A stretch of DNA of 64,000 bases. It comes from Megascapheus bottae (Eukaryota > Chordata > Mammalia > Rodentia > Geomyidae). The notes beneath the pieces were generated by a model that was not told the DNA's origin, ran no database searches, and was given only the letters and a program-made list of their open reading frames with translations. Position numbers and translations under genes: made by a program. Below, in pieces: positions 48,421 to 60,022 of this stretch. The DNA is taken from positions 1 to 64,000 of the forward strand of contig JANJXV010001811.1 of the NCBI GenBank assembly GCA_024803745.1, read 5' to 3'. The first letter of the stretch is position 1. Every line of letters starts with the position of its first letter.

Positions 48421-49247
48421 TTCAATGTTTTTATGCATCTGGTGTCAAATTATTTTCTTGGGGGTGGGGAAATATATATTTCTAATGCCATCTAATGAAT
48501 AGTTATTTCAAATTCAACACACCAGTCAGAGAAGTGCATGTGTCAGTATGTTTGTGGATGGGAAGAAGAAAGATTGAACCCATAGGATGTTTCAGAGCCA
48601 TCCAACCTTTTCTATGTATAGAATACATTCAATTCCTTATATGAGAGACTCAGAAATGGATGCACTTTCTAATCACTCCCCCGATGCTAAGAAATCTTCA
48701 TCTTGGGAAAGCCATAATTTCTCATTGGCCAAGTTTTTAAGATTAGTCCATGTCTTAAAAAACAAAACCAAAACAAACTCACTAACTCTTGCACTCATCT
48801 GGTCCCTATTGCTGTGTCCCAATCATCCTGACGGGATTGATAATTGTGGCAATTGGCATAAAATGATTGCTACCTGCTGAGGCAATCACTTCCAGCTTCG
48901 GCAGAAGCTGATGAGCAATTCATTATGGAGGACGTAATTGATGTAAAAGCCGAGAGGAAACGTGGGATTTCTCCTAGGATCTCCAGAATTTCGTGCATTT
49001 GACCCTCCCTGGCACCGAATCAGCTGCAGCGAGCAGGAATTTGAGATCGGACCAGGGTGGCAGGGTAAGCATACCATGCAAAGTGCATGCAAATATTTGC
49101 AGAACCTGCCTTGAACTTGAGGATGTGACCTTGAACAAGAAACCCATGTATGAGACAGCATCGTCTGGATGATGACAACGACCTTGGCATCAAAGCTCAA
49201 AGCTAGCCTCTCCAGTCAGCCATGAAAGAATAAAAAGGGGGCAGAGG
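48421..49247. other. Unique sequence with a possible conserved block
   Basis: No gene is recognised. The part at 48875-49080 is repeat-free and compositionally complex; it is discussed as a candidate regulatory element. Confidence 0.45.
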
Positions 49248-49352
49248 AAGCTGCAGGTATAGCCCAGTGGTAGAGTGTGTTATTTTGCATGCATAAGTCC
49301 CTGGGTTCAAATCCCAGCATCATCCCTTCCAAACAAACAAACAAAAACAAAG
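49248..49352 (+). mobile_element. ID-like single-monomer SINE, sense
   Basis: 'tatagcccagtggtagagtg' (A-box region) and 'ctgggttcaaatcccagcat' (B-box region) are joined to a CAAA-rich tail. Unlike the compound copies it has no right monomer. It is a tRNA-derived retroposon and not a tRNA gene, because the acceptor stem cannot pair. Confidence 0.85.
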
Positions 49353-49384
49353 AGGTGCAAAACATGTGTTCCAACACAGGCTAG

Positions 49385-49530
49385 CTATCTAGGCCAGATC
49401 TCTGGAAGTGGACAGCCTGGATTTGATGCCTGCTTTCATTTTCTCCTGCCCTAACTGGGAGAGGCTGAGTAAGATAGCCAGGTCCTGCTTCTCTCTCTAC
49501 AGAAATGGCATTATTAACATGGCTGCTTTT
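49385..49530 (+). mobile_element. MIR, sense
   Basis: 'cagcctggatttgatgcctg' (tRNA-derived part), 'gggagaggctgagtaagata' and 'acagaaatggcattattaac' follow the MIR consensus in order. The minus-strand frame across it is not a gene. Confidence 0.6.
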
Positions 49531-50084
49531 CGTAACTAGACCAATGATGATTCTAGAACCCCTCCCGCTGCCTGCAGTCCATCCACCATAGGCAGCTGTT
49601 GCCTCTGCAACAGTAATCCTCCTCAGTTTTAGACAACACCCAAATCTCCAGGACTCCACAACACCCCAGCTCTTTCCATCCCTCACCAGCCACAAAGCTG
49701 GCTCAAGATGCCCTCTGTGTTACAGTAACTTGACCTACCTACAGTGTGCCTCTGGACCCCAAATGAGGTAGGAAAAGAAAATCCCCTATTCTGCTTTTGG
49801 CTCTCTTCCCTCTCCATCAGTCTAGCTGGTTTCCCCTCCCTGCATTTCAGCCCAGAGCAGTTGACTGAGACTCATCCGCTTCCATCACCTGCCAGGCCAG
49901 CTGAGCTGCTAATATCTTCCTGCCCAGCTCACCTCACCTATCATGGCAGAAACAGGGACTTAGCTGCTTCACGGCCCCCACTCTGCACCCTTTGCATTTC
50001 CACAGTGGCATCTTTCATCCCTCATTCTATGAGCGGCACCCCAGAACACCACCGTGGGTCTGTTTCGCACAGCCTTAAGGGAAT
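49531..50084. other. Unique G+C-richer sequence
   Basis: A 118-codon plus-strand frame begins at 49744 and runs into the next repeat. It shows no family resemblance. Confidence 0.45.
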
Positions 50085-50410
50085 ACCACAGACTGGGTGA
50101 TGTATGGTGAGCATGAATTTACTTCTTGCGGTTCTGGAGCTTGCAAACTCCCCCAGGGAAGAGTAAGGATCAGGGGTCTTCACCCTGCAGGATCTCATGG
50201 CAGAAGGTGGGATGGCAGAAGGAGAGGGGGGAATGGGTAAGGAAAGATGGATGAACTCCAGACATGTCATCCTTTCCTAGGGAGCTCACCGTGGGTGGCA
50301 GGAAGATACTGAGATCCCCCATTGTCTCTTGGGAACTGAGCCCCCCCACACACACACCCCAGACCCTTCCTTCTGCCTCTGTTGCCTAAGAGATTAAGGT
50401 TCCAAACACA
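50085..50410. mobile_element. Ancient dispersed repeat, same family as 23215
   Basis: 'accacagactgggtgatgta', 'gcggttctggagcttgcaaa' and 'ctcatggcagaaggtgggat' repeat the phrase order of an old mammal-wide element, more completely than the copy at 23215. I do not assign a family name. Confidence 0.55.
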
Positions 50411-51017
50411 TTCTTTCGGGGTGATATATTTCTATCAAAGCAAATACGCTTTGCACCAAACAAACGGGTGGGGGTGGGGGCTCAGTTTCCCTTTGCAGTT
50501 TCTCAAAATGTTATCTTTCTTACAAAGAACACATCACAAATGCAAGTCAAGTCTTTGAAGGGTCCCAACAGTGGGACATAAGTGGCAGAAAAGAACCCAA
50601 GACTTCTCCAAATAGCTAGCCAACAGAGAGTAGAATAAGGACTCGTTCTCATCAGTCAGGCACAGTTAGGTTAACCACAGCAGGTTAGGTCAGGGGAGGT
50701 TGACCTTCCTGTACACAGGGTGCTCGTATCCAGTCGTCACTACATACGAAATTTCTAGCATCTTCTAGACCTTTCTCTGAGAAAGCACACAGCATGCTAA
50801 TTTCCTTCTCCCTCAAATTATCTACTTCAGTGGCCATGTTGGTGTTTAAAAAGAAAACCTGCGCAGATCCCGACTTTTTCCAAATGATTTTGACATCCCT
50901 ACAAACCAGTCCTTCATCTTCGGAAGGATGATGGAGTTCTACACTCTCTAAACCCCCTGCACCACACCCATCTCTCTCTCTGTGGGTCTATCGAACACCC
51001 TGGGTCACACTTAGGTA
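50411..51017. other. Unique sequence
   Basis: No gene or named repeat is recognised. Confidence 0.45.
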
Positions 51018-51226
51018 GAACTTAGGGCTTTGAGTTCTCCTTTAGTTTCATTGCTCAAGGCTGACACTCTACCACCTGACCCACTCTTTCACTTCTGGCT
51101 TTGGGCTCATTCCTTGGAGAGAGTGTCACAGACTTTTCTAGCGAGGGTGGCTTTGAACTGTGGCCCTCAGATCTCAGCCTCCTGAGTAGCTGGGATTACA
51201 GGCATGAGTCACTGGCTTCTGGCTTC
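51018..51226 (-). mobile_element. B1-type compound SINE, antisense
   Basis: The decayed antisense right monomer ('gctcaaggctgacactctac') is followed by the antisense B1-like half ('gatctcagcctcctgagtag', 'gggattacaggcatgagtca'). Confidence 0.92.
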
Positions 51227-52634
51227 TCTTCACCTTCCTGAGGGGATGAAGTCTGCCCCCTTCAGGGGCTCTCTACAATGACCTCACAGTGAAATCACCT
51301 ACGGAAGTTGAAAAACTACCAAGTATCTTGCCGATCTCTGGGAGAGCCCTCAGGGTTGTGGTGGTAGCATTTGGTGGTGGTTTGGTATTCGTGTGAGTGT
51401 TTCATAATAGCACAGGCCTGGCACCGAGTTTGGTGTATACAATCCTTTGCCATTTAGCTCTTCAGCATTCTGTATGTTAACATTTTACCTTTAGCAGACT
51501 TTCTCCTATAACCATTAAGAGGAGTCACTAAAATATCACTTGTCCCCAAAACCCAAACAAATCTTCCTTAGTGGAAGCTTCTATCTATCAGATAGGTGCA
51601 TAAAAGATTTTACAAATAAATACGAAGCTCGAGCAATAACTCCCTCTTATGGAATCAGTGACTCACCCATTTTTACCCCTCCACGGCTAGTGCTTATCTG
51701 CTCCCAAACCTGGCCTGCTTTGCTTTATGGTGATTGTTTTTCTTCAGCATGTTTTAATCGGGCAAAGGGCTCTCCCCAGGTTGACTCTTAAGGGCACACA
51801 TGGCAATGTAGCCAGATTAACCTCATCTCTTGCTCTCGCTCCTTCCCATTCCCCTCTCCTCCACCCCTCGAGTAAACAGCTCTTCCGGTAAGTTTCCTTA
51901 TGCTCTCTGCACACATAGGCATCATGATATTATTTGTCCTCCATCACTCTTTCCTTCTCCCCCCTCCCCAGCCAGCCAGCCCCCTTCCCTGGGATTTGGT
52001 CATCTGTAGACACCTTAGCAAAACTGCATTATTCCTGACATCCACCCCATTTGCTTCCGGAACCAGTCAGGGGAAGCCTCATTCCTGCTCCTTTCACCTT
52101 GCTTGACTTGTCCACCTTCACGGTGATTTCTATGTATCTGAATATCAGGCGAGTGAGGGTTTCGGTGTAATGAGACTAGACGGATTCTGATTCTTCCTCT
52201 TTATTATCTTGAAAGCCATATTAACCTAGTCTAGGCCGATCTTATAATAAAAGCTGCAGGGAGAGTAGACTGATGGAGATAAAGCAATTCCTTGCTTGGA
52301 AGTATCATCTCTCGTGCTGATCCCCCATCACTTAAAATCAATTCTCAGCATGTAGGGTACAGCTCTTGTTCTCCATGTTAATAATACCCACGGTCCAGGG
52401 CCTGATGATATCCTAGAGGCAGAGGAATGTGACACCACTGACTTCGTATGAGAGGTAAAGAGAAAGGCAAGGTTCATTCTGGACCTAAACAGGTGAACAG
52501 CAGGGTTGCTATTGAGGATGAAGAGAATAGACTTTCCATTCAGAGGACAGAAGGCCTGAAGAGACAGTAGAGCATTGATACGTTTTATAATTAGCAGATG
52601 AACCAGCATTGTCCGTGCGTCTTGCGCTGTTCTA
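51227..52634. other. Unique sequence with possible conserved blocks
   Basis: 51480-51790 and 52140-52330 are repeat-free and of mixed composition. An 83-codon frame at 51540-51791 lies in the first block, but it has no homology that I can name and no splice context. They are treated as possible regulatory DNA below. Confidence 0.45.
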
Positions 52635-52770
52635 AGATCTCACCATTGCTCCATTGAATTCTCACACTGAGAGCAAAGAGCCATTGTGCTCAGAGCTGTG
52701 ATCACACAGACGGGGAAACAGGGATTATGGAGAACTGTCCTAGAGTTACACATCTCAATTAAGACAGGAT
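52635..52770 (-). mobile_element. MIR, antisense, decayed
   Basis: 'ttgaattctcacactgagag', 'cagacggggaaacaggga' and 'agagttacacatctcaa' follow the antisense MIR order. Confidence 0.5.
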
Positions 52771-52868
52771 TTCATTCTAAATAATAAGACCAGGCACTGG
52801 TGACTCACTTATATAATCTTAGCTACTCAGGAAAATGAGGTATGATTATCAGTTCCAAGCCCATAGGA

Positions 52869-53103
52869 CTCTTTTTTTTTGTGGGTCATGGGGCTTGAAC
52901 TTGGCCTGGGTGCTATCCCTGAGCTCTTCAGCTCAAGGCTACCACCCTACCCTTGAGCTCAGCCCCATTTCCCATTTTCAAGAGATTAATTGGAGGGAAG
53001 AGCCTCAGATCCTTTTGTGCCTGGGCTGGCTTTGAACCTTGATCCTCAGATCTCAGCCTCCTGAGTAGCTAGGAATTACAGGCGTGAGCCACGGGCACCT
53101 GTC
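52869..53103 (-). mobile_element. B1-type compound SINE inserted antisense in the host SINE
   Basis: A T-run start, the right monomer ('gggcttgaacttggcctggg') and the antisense B1-like half ('gatctcagcctcctgagtag', 'aattacaggcgtgagccacg') form a complete element. It lies between two adjacent segments of the host SINE, each carrying GACTCT at the junction, a likely short target duplication. Confidence 0.9.
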
Positions 53104-53191
53104 TCCCGGAGACTCTCATCTCCAATTTCACACCAAAAAGCCAGAAGTGACTCAAGTAATAGGGCACTAGTATTGAGCAAAAAGTTCAGAG

Positions 53192-53355
53192 ATAGACAGG
53201 TGTGGTGTAATCCTAGCTACTTATGAGGTTGAGCGTGAGGATTGCAGTTCAAAGCTTGTCTGTGGCTCAAGGGGTAGTGCAGTAGCCTTGAGCTGAAGAG
53301 CTCAGGGACAATACCCAGGCCCAGAGTTCAAGCCTCAGGTCCTATTAAAAAAAAA
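53192..53355 (+). mobile_element. B1-type compound SINE inserted sense in the host SINE, internally shortened
   Basis: The B1-like half ('gtgtaatcctagctacttat') joins directly to the right monomer ('tctgtggctcaaggggtagt') because the linker is missing. It ends in a nine-base A run. 'aaaagttcagaga' before and 'aaaagttctgaga' after mark the target duplication. Confidence 0.9.
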
Positions 53356-53404
53356 GTTCTGAGACAGTACCCAGGCCCTGAGTTCAAGCCCCAGGACCAG
53401 CAAT

Positions 53405-53462
53405 GCATGTGCACATACACACATGTGCACATACACACACAGACACACATGCACACACATGA
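53405..53462. repeat. CA/CATG-rich tail of the host SINE
   Basis: Alternating ATGTGCACATACACAC words follow the host SINE end directly. Confidence 0.9.
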
Positions 53463-54217
53463 TGGCATCTCCTTTTATGCCTACTCCCAATCCTTTTGTC
53501 ATAGCACACAGGACAAAGAACCACCAATTTAAAGTATGAAGCAGCTGTCTGGACCTCTTATCAAGAAGACACAGCCTTAGGCCCACAGGCTGGCAGGGAA
53601 GGCACGCACAGATGAGGCTCTGAAATGACATTATCTCTCCCACCCCCACTTTGCAGGAGAAGCGATTGTCAGAACCATGGACAGGACGCTTCTGGACTAA
53701 TTCCTGTTTTCTGATCATTAGGAGAACAATAATAAAACTCAGACAGGTCTTGTTAAGAGTCAAGCGCACTCTCGCTCCAATTCCCTACATTCTTCTAATC
53801 CACCATCTCGCACTGGAGGTACTATCAGAGCATCCTGGAAACTATAAAGTCCTGAGACAACGGGGTAACAGGTTCAAGAGGCTGTTCCTGATATACAGAC
53901 AAACTTCAAGAGCAGAGAAATCTCCCCTGGGAAAGCCACTCTGCTGTCATTGTTCCCTTGTTTTCTAGGTAGTTACAGCAACTGCTCTGCCCAGGTAAAA
54001 AATGATGAGAGCCCATTGAATTTGTATAACACTGAACTTATAAAGCTCCCTCACAAGTATTGAAAAAAGTATCACCAAAGTGTGATAACAGAGGCCACAG
54101 GAGACATGTAAGATGTGTCTGGGTAGTTTGAGAGTAAAAAAAAAATCATCCTCTTAATGCATTTTAGGGAAAATATAATTAGCAAGTGAAAATCATGATT
54201 TCACAGGTTTTATTTCT
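53463..54217. other. Unique sequence
   Basis: No exon is recognised. Frames at 53335-53769 (minus) and 53651-53968 (plus) overlap; the first runs through SINE and CA-repeat sequence. Confidence 0.45.
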
Positions 54218-54238
54218 CCTGATCAACTCCTTTTTTTT

Positions 54239-54422
54239 GCCAGCCCTGGGCTTGAGCTCAGGGCCTGAGCACTGTCCTTGGACTTTCTCAAGGCTAGAGC
54301 TCTACCACTTGAGCCTCAGCACCACTTCCAGTTTTTTTCTATGTATGTGGTACCGAGGAATCGAACCCTGGTCTTCGCAAATGCCAGGCAAGCACTTTAA
54401 CCAGTAGGCCAAACTCCCGCTC
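54239..54422 (-). mobile_element. ID-like compound SINE, antisense, with a perfect 16-base target duplication
   Basis: Full-length dimer: right monomer ('gccagccctgggcttgagct'), then ID-like half ('accgaggaatcgaaccctgg', 'ccaggcaagcactttaacca'). 'cctgatcaactccttt' flanks it at 54218-54233 and 54423-54438 without mismatch. The tail corresponds to the T-run at 54231-54238. Confidence 0.96.
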
Positions 54423-54438
54423 CCTGATCAACTCCTTT

Positions 54439-54899
54439 CTGTGTGTTGATTTAAAGGGAAGTGGGTAGGATTGGATAAGGAATGTTGATGCATTTTTTTT
54501 TTAAGGACGATCGAAGTCTGAAGAGTGCTGGGTGATTTTTACAGAGTTACAATCTGGAGTAAGCAAACTGTCATTGGTTCTTAGCTCTGTTGTGTGGGTT
54601 AGGAAATCTCAGAAGGGGGTGTTTAAGCAACTCACCCCCTTATTAGTGATTTCTATACATTATTTGCACAAAAGACTTACGTTGTTTTGAACCTACATAG
54701 AAGGTAAACTGAGTACACACTATGTGTAGTTGTCTCAACTATTAAGTCTGTTATGTAGACTCATCACCTCCAATTGGCCTTCCTTCTTCCTTCCCAAGAT
54801 AGGATAGCAACCTTGGTGAGTCCAATTTTAAAGTGGTGGCCTTTCAGTTCCTTCCATTTTCCCACAAATAACATGATGGCTTTGAAAGGTCCACAGTAA
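54439..54899. other. Unique sequence
   Basis: No gene or named repeat is recognised in 54439-54830. From about 54840 it may already belong to the L1 relic that follows. Confidence 0.4.
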
Positions 54900-55085
54900 A
54901 CAGGTGTGTGCAGCTGTACGCTACCTTTCATTCATTCTGGTAGCTGCCCAGGAGTGTTAGTCCAGGGCCAAGGGATAGTTGTATCTTTAGTTTTATGGGT
55001 TTTTTTTTAACTTCCTAGATAGTGGCTACACTGGTCTGCATTCTAACCAACAGTGAAATGCAACATTTGTCAGGCTAATGGATCT
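54900..55085 (-). mobile_element. Old L1 3'-region fragment, antisense
   Basis: 'gatagttgtatctttagttt', 'agatagtggctacactggtc' and 'gcattctaaccaacagtg' follow the antisense order of the tail shared by ancient L1s. Confidence 0.65.
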
Positions 55086-56214
55086 CCTGTCTAAAAACAG
55101 AGACTGGGGGTGTCAGGGGAAAGGGGAGGAAGACATAAGGAGAAAGAGAGGAAAAGGAGAGAGTAGTCTTGCCATGTGACTGGCTGGTCCTGTTAATGTA
55201 ATGAGGAGGTCCTGGCAAGTTGATGTTTTTCTCATATCAGAGCAATGGGGGACGGAGGGAGTAGTTAAAAGTGGTAAGAACAAAACAGACACACAGAGAA
55301 GATCTCATTTAATAGCTAGAAGAAAAAAAAGTCCTCGTGGAATTTAAGTGTGGCTGTTCCCGTGTGCTTCTGGAACCTAAGTAATGTATAACAAATCTTC
55401 TCCTTTTGTCTCTGCTAATCTGCGTAACTCACAGCCCAAAGATCTTAAGCCATCATAATTTGGTATAGACTATGAGGAGGGGAAGGAATGCAAAGAAACA
55501 GGAATCCTCTGGCAGGCACCACGTAGCGATTTATAATCCAGGAAACGCGACAGAAGTTATCTGAGGCTGACAGTCAGACACAGGTCAACTTGAAACCCAC
55601 ACTCACAAAGCTGTTCCCTGCCAACCATCATCATCTTTGCTTTTGATCAGTGCAAATGAAACACGAATATGTCATCTGGGAATTTGTCAGGTGTCTCTCC
55701 ACCGATCAGAATCACCAATCCTGTCTTAGAACTAGAAGAGATCTTAGAAGACTCAGGGAGAGATTGTCAAGGTCATGCCCTTCAAGACCCAGGCAGGGTC
55801 CCAGCTGTCACGTAGTCATCCTCTCCTGACTTCTCCCCTTACTTGTGGCTTAGGGAGGGAGAAAAAGAGTTCTTCTCGCCCATCCAAGCCAGCGTGGAGC
55901 CATTTCCATACTCCTGGCTATCCATGAGGACTAAGGTACATTCCAATTACCATATTTAATCCTCACATCTCTCCATAAAGGTGGGTGGGAAGGAAAGGTC
56001 AGAACTCTGAATACAAAAAAAAGGAAAAAGTTCACTGGGGCATGTGCTTTGAAAGTGTCTCTAAAAGAAAAACGCTTACCAAAAAACAAAACTAGGTCAT
56101 TGAATTGAAATGCAACAGGATCCTCATTAAAAGTTGGATGTTTCCTCATATGAATCCCCAAAAGAGAGGGATGTGAGAAGGACATTCTATTTTGGGGGGA
56201 GATTATAGGAAAAA
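55086..56214. other. Unique sequence with a possible conserved block
   Basis: A GA-rich patch lies at 55105-55165. 55500-55700 is repeat-free and complex. A weak MIR-like remnant may sit at 55935-55985. No exon is recognised. Confidence 0.45.
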
Positions 56215-56380
56215 GTTGGGGCTTTGGAGCTGGACCCATTTGAGTTCAAAGTTTATTTTAGTGTTGTTGCTTGGTTAGTTTAGTGGTCTCCAGCCAACCA
56301 TAACCCTTTTCTGAACCTCAACTTACCTTCGCAACACTTTTAAATGGAGTTAAAATGCCTAGTTCATTGGGTTGATTTAA
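56215..56380 (+). mobile_element. MIR, sense
   Basis: 'gctttggagctggacccatt', 'tgagttcaaagtttatttta', 'ttctgaacctcaacttacct' and 'aaatggagttaaaatgccta' follow the MIR consensus from its tRNA-derived part to its core. Confidence 0.65.
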
Positions 56381-56392
56381 AAAAAAAAACGA

Positions 56393-56640
56393 AGCCGGTT
56401 GCAGTGGCTCACGCCTGTCATCCTAGCTACTCAGGAGGCTGAGATCTGAGGATCAAGGTTCAAAGCCATCCCAGGCACAAAAGGACCCGAGACTCTTATC
56501 TCCAATTAACCTCTAGAAAATGGGAAGTGGGGCTTGGCTCAAGGGTAGGGCAGTAGCCTTGAGCTGAAGGGTTCAAGGACAGCACCCAGGCTGAGTACAA
56601 ACCCCACAACCCCCACACACCTACACACACATACACAAAT
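56393..56640 (+). mobile_element. B1-type compound SINE, sense, with CA-rich tail
   Basis: A well-preserved B1-like half ('cagtggctcacgcctgtcat', 'gaggctgagatctgaggatc') is joined by 'ctccaattaacctctag' to the right monomer ('gcttggctcaagggtagggc', 'cagcacccaggctgagt'). The tail at 56608-56640 is CACACAC/CATACAC and not poly(A). Confidence 0.94.
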
Positions 56641-57601
56641 ACGATTCTTATGATAGGTCTGCAAAGTGTCTAGCCCACAGCATATGCTCAAGGAAATGGT
56701 GGGATCTTCTTTCCATACACCATGAACCTCTGGCATGATCCCAAAATGACATATATCTTATTCCCAGACATGGGTGGGTCTGTGTTCCACTTTTTGATTG
56801 GATAGTGCTATGAAATTACATCACCTTTCAGTCCTCAGTTTTCTTCTCTGTTAGAAAACACTACTACTACTAATAATAATAGCACAACCTCCAGGAAGCA
56901 GACGTTGATGTTTTCCTGCCCCACATCCACTTTTTCTTCCTTTCTTCATGGCATCATGTAGCTCTTGGGACACCTTTCCTAAGTGGACTGACCCCACCCT
57001 CAGCTCCAAAAGTGACCTGCTTCAGGTAGAAGGAATTCCATTCAGCTCATGGGCTCAAGGCTCACCATGGGGCATTATTTTGACCAATGAACACGAACAA
57101 GGGATTTCTGGGAAAAGTTTCACCCTCTCAACAGTCTCTTATTTCGGGATGTCATCTGGTCTGTATCCCCTAATGTTCAGGACTGCCACATACACTTGGT
57201 GGCTAGCCCATGGGTAAAGCCAACATGGGGCAAAACAAAAGAGAGACACTGAAACAAAATCGCAAACTCTGGGTCCTCTGATCCCCTGCATCAGCCTACA
57301 CAGAAGAAGGAATCTTGTCTGAGTTTCCTGTTCCAGATAGCAATAAATGACATCATCATTTGAAATATCTGAACTTGCCATTTCTGTCAAAAGCATCTGA
57401 TCTCAGAGCATTCTCGATTATGAAGTGACACATACATCGTTCGTTTCCAGTCAACTGTTGTGCCCGGCAACTTCACTAACAAATGATTAGCTCTTGTCAC
57501 AAATGTCTTCTTTTCTAGCCTCTTTTCTAGCCAGATCACTGCTTGCAGTATTTGTTTTTCTTCAAATGGCAGCAATGATTTATAAAAATAGTAACATCCC
57601 A
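56641..57601. other. Unique sequence with a possible conserved block
   Basis: Short ACT/AAT triplet runs occur at 56858-56882. 57330-57600 is repeat-free and complex. No exon is recognised. Confidence 0.45.
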
Positions 57602-57785
57602 TACTACTTATGGGCCAGACTCAATTTTATGTATACAGCATATTGAATCTTCACAATAACCACGTAACATGGATATTATCATCACCTCCATGGCTAGAAT
57701 GAGGCTCAGAGAGATCAAATGCTTTTTCCCTGAGGTCACACAAATGGTAAGTGACAGGGACTAAAGTTCACAGCAGAAAGGAGAG
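57602..57785 (-). mobile_element. MIR, antisense, nearly full length
   Basis: 'attgaatcttcacaataacc', 'catggatattatcatcacct', 'aatgaggctcagagagatca', 'tgaggtcacacaaatggtaa' and 'gtgacagggactaaagttca' follow the antisense MIR in order, core included. Confidence 0.8.
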
Positions 57786-60022
57786 GAAGATCACCAAGAA
57801 ATTTAATCTACTCCACATCCCCCCCCAACCATGTAGAAATTAAATCTAGCCCTTCTTCATCTCCCCTAGCAGCTAAGCAAAGTAGAAGGAAGAGAGGAGG
57901 AACTGCCATAAAAGTGAAGAGGGAAATGATGTGGCAGCCAGAGATGTGAGCGGGACATATCCTCTTACATGGGGACTCAATTGGCTACCTGCAAACTAGA
58001 GATGCGAAGCCACAGCTACGAGGCAAGATTATTGTCTGGTCTAAGGAAAACAATTCACATTCGATGTGTGGCCTGGAGCCTCAGAAAACTATGGGAGATG
58101 AATCATGATAGTACACGAGCCTTATTTTACCTTCCTCCCTGCTTACTGGTCACCTGCTTTGTCTCATTTAGTGATGACATGCAAACGAAGCAAGACCTGA
58201 CAGATTGCCTGAATGTCAACCAAATTGGCACTTATCACTTCAATTTAAATCCCCTTTCCTAGCTCTCCCCACTGAGGAGTCTGATGATAATTCTCTTCTA
58301 GGTCTTCATTTCATAAGCAGGGCCAATTTGACTCATTATCTCCCTGTCAGCACAAAGATAATGAAAACCAGATGTCATCACTGACTTATCCCTGGCTCAG
58401 AACACAATCTGGGATGGAGAGAGAAAGTGAAGGGTGAATTCCCTGGTGGGCAAGCTGTTAACCTTGAAGACAAAATTCAAGGATTCTGAGACACGCCCAG
58501 CCCTCACTAAAGGCTGTCCATCTCTGGCAGCTCCTGGGCAATTCGGGTAAGGACCACGGAAGCCAGGACACAAACAGTACAGCCAAAAGAGCTTTGGATA
58601 AACAATATGATACGAGACACTATCAAATAACATATACAACACACACACAAGGGTAAAAAAAATCAAGTGCATCATGGAAGGGGTTGGGGGGGATTGTTTT
58701 TCTCCTATTAGCTTTGTTGATAAAATAAATAACTTTTGTTTTAAAGTGTGTTTGCTGTGCAAGTATCCTAAAGTTTCTTTCCATCTTTTGAGTTCAGGAT
58801 TCTTCAAAGATGGCACATGATCTTGTCCGCTATGCAGAGTAAGGGAACAGTGCTAAAAAGTCATTAATATCTTTGAGGGAGTAGATTTAGCAGGCGCTTG
58901 AAATGGCCTTTCAAGAGCTTGCCTTTCTTCTGTTCCCTCTCTCCTCTGTCTCTGGCTCTGTTTGTCTAGCTCTCTCATCATCATCCTGTGGCAATACCTC
59001 AGGTGAGAAGACAACACTGCTGTTCTGACACTGAATGTCTTCATCCAGCCGAACATGCACCCAGGTCCCTGCCCTCCCCTCTTCCTCCCCCTGGCCAGAA
59101 CACTTGATAGACCTCACAAGAGAAAAAAAATGGTGTTATTATTCAGCCGCTTGAAGTAGCCAGTCTCTTCCAAACCATTTCATCCGTCACATCTTCTCGA
59201 CTGTCAGAAAAAGACATATTGCAAACAATAGCAATTGTGTCCTTTGTGAGGGGGGAAAAATAAAAGAATTGTAAAGGTCTGTCCATATCCATGGGAACCT
59301 TTGTTGTCAAGGGCACTGCATGTTTTGAGGCCTCCTATCTCAGTGTTCCTGATGGGCTGCAGGGGAAAGGGTGGGCTCCAACATCACAGCTAGGTTCAGT
59401 GCAGAAGCAAGAGACAAGATGAAAAGGCCATCACAAATGAGGGAGTCTGGCCCATTTCTCTGAGCTGTGGAGTGCCAACTACAGAAACATGGCAGACAGA
59501 AGTCATTCCTGAAGAAAATCACTACGGAAACTCTTGCACTCGTTCAATTGGAGGGATCCATTCTCTCCACCAGATGGCATCTTTGGTTGTTTAAAGGGTG
59601 GCAAGCAGGATTCCACACAAAACTTTAATAACAATGCCTTTGTCCAGCAGCAATGAAAAGGGATTTTTTTTTAATTTAAAGGGCTACTGGGTTAAGAAAC
59701 TCACTTCCAGTGGGTTTGTTGCAATGGGGGAACTATGGCAGAACCTGGAAGTTGGTCTACCTGACGTCCTCATGGGCTTCTGAGATAACACTTGTTTAGA
59801 AGAAGGGAAGGCCTGGCAGCCAAAGCTTCAGCTCTGTTGATGTCAGGTTTTCATGTGGCAACAGATTTCCCCATGGCAGTTCAAGGCCATTCAAGTCTTA
59901 TTTTCAATCCAGTCCTTTGATTTTATTTTTCTCATCGATGCCCAGTGTATATGTCTGTAGCATGCTCATATGTGTGTGTGTATATTTCTGCACATATACA
60001 CAAAGAATTCATGCATGTGTGT

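Larger units (their letters stand above)
52789..53400 (+). mobile_element. Older B1-type compound SINE split twice by younger SINEs
   Basis: The host element survives as three pieces. The B1-like 5' part is at 52789-52868, the linker and start of the right monomer at 53104-53191 ('gactctcatctccaatttca', 'gtgactcaagtaatagggca'), and the end at 53356-53400 ('ctgagttcaagccccaggac'). The two intervening blocks are separate SINEs. Read without them, the pieces make one complete element in order. Confidence 0.85.

Noticed and set aside
49744..50100. 118-codon plus-strand frame as a possible exon
   Set aside because: It runs into an ancient dispersed repeat, and its Pro/Ser/Leu content reflects pyrimidine-rich DNA.
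53335..53769. 144-codon minus-strand frame
   Set aside because: It crosses SINE right-monomer sequence and the CA-rich tail, so it cannot be a conserved protein.
58397..58816. 139-codon minus-strand frame
   Set aside because: No family resemblance. It lies in non-coding-looking DNA next to a possible conserved block.
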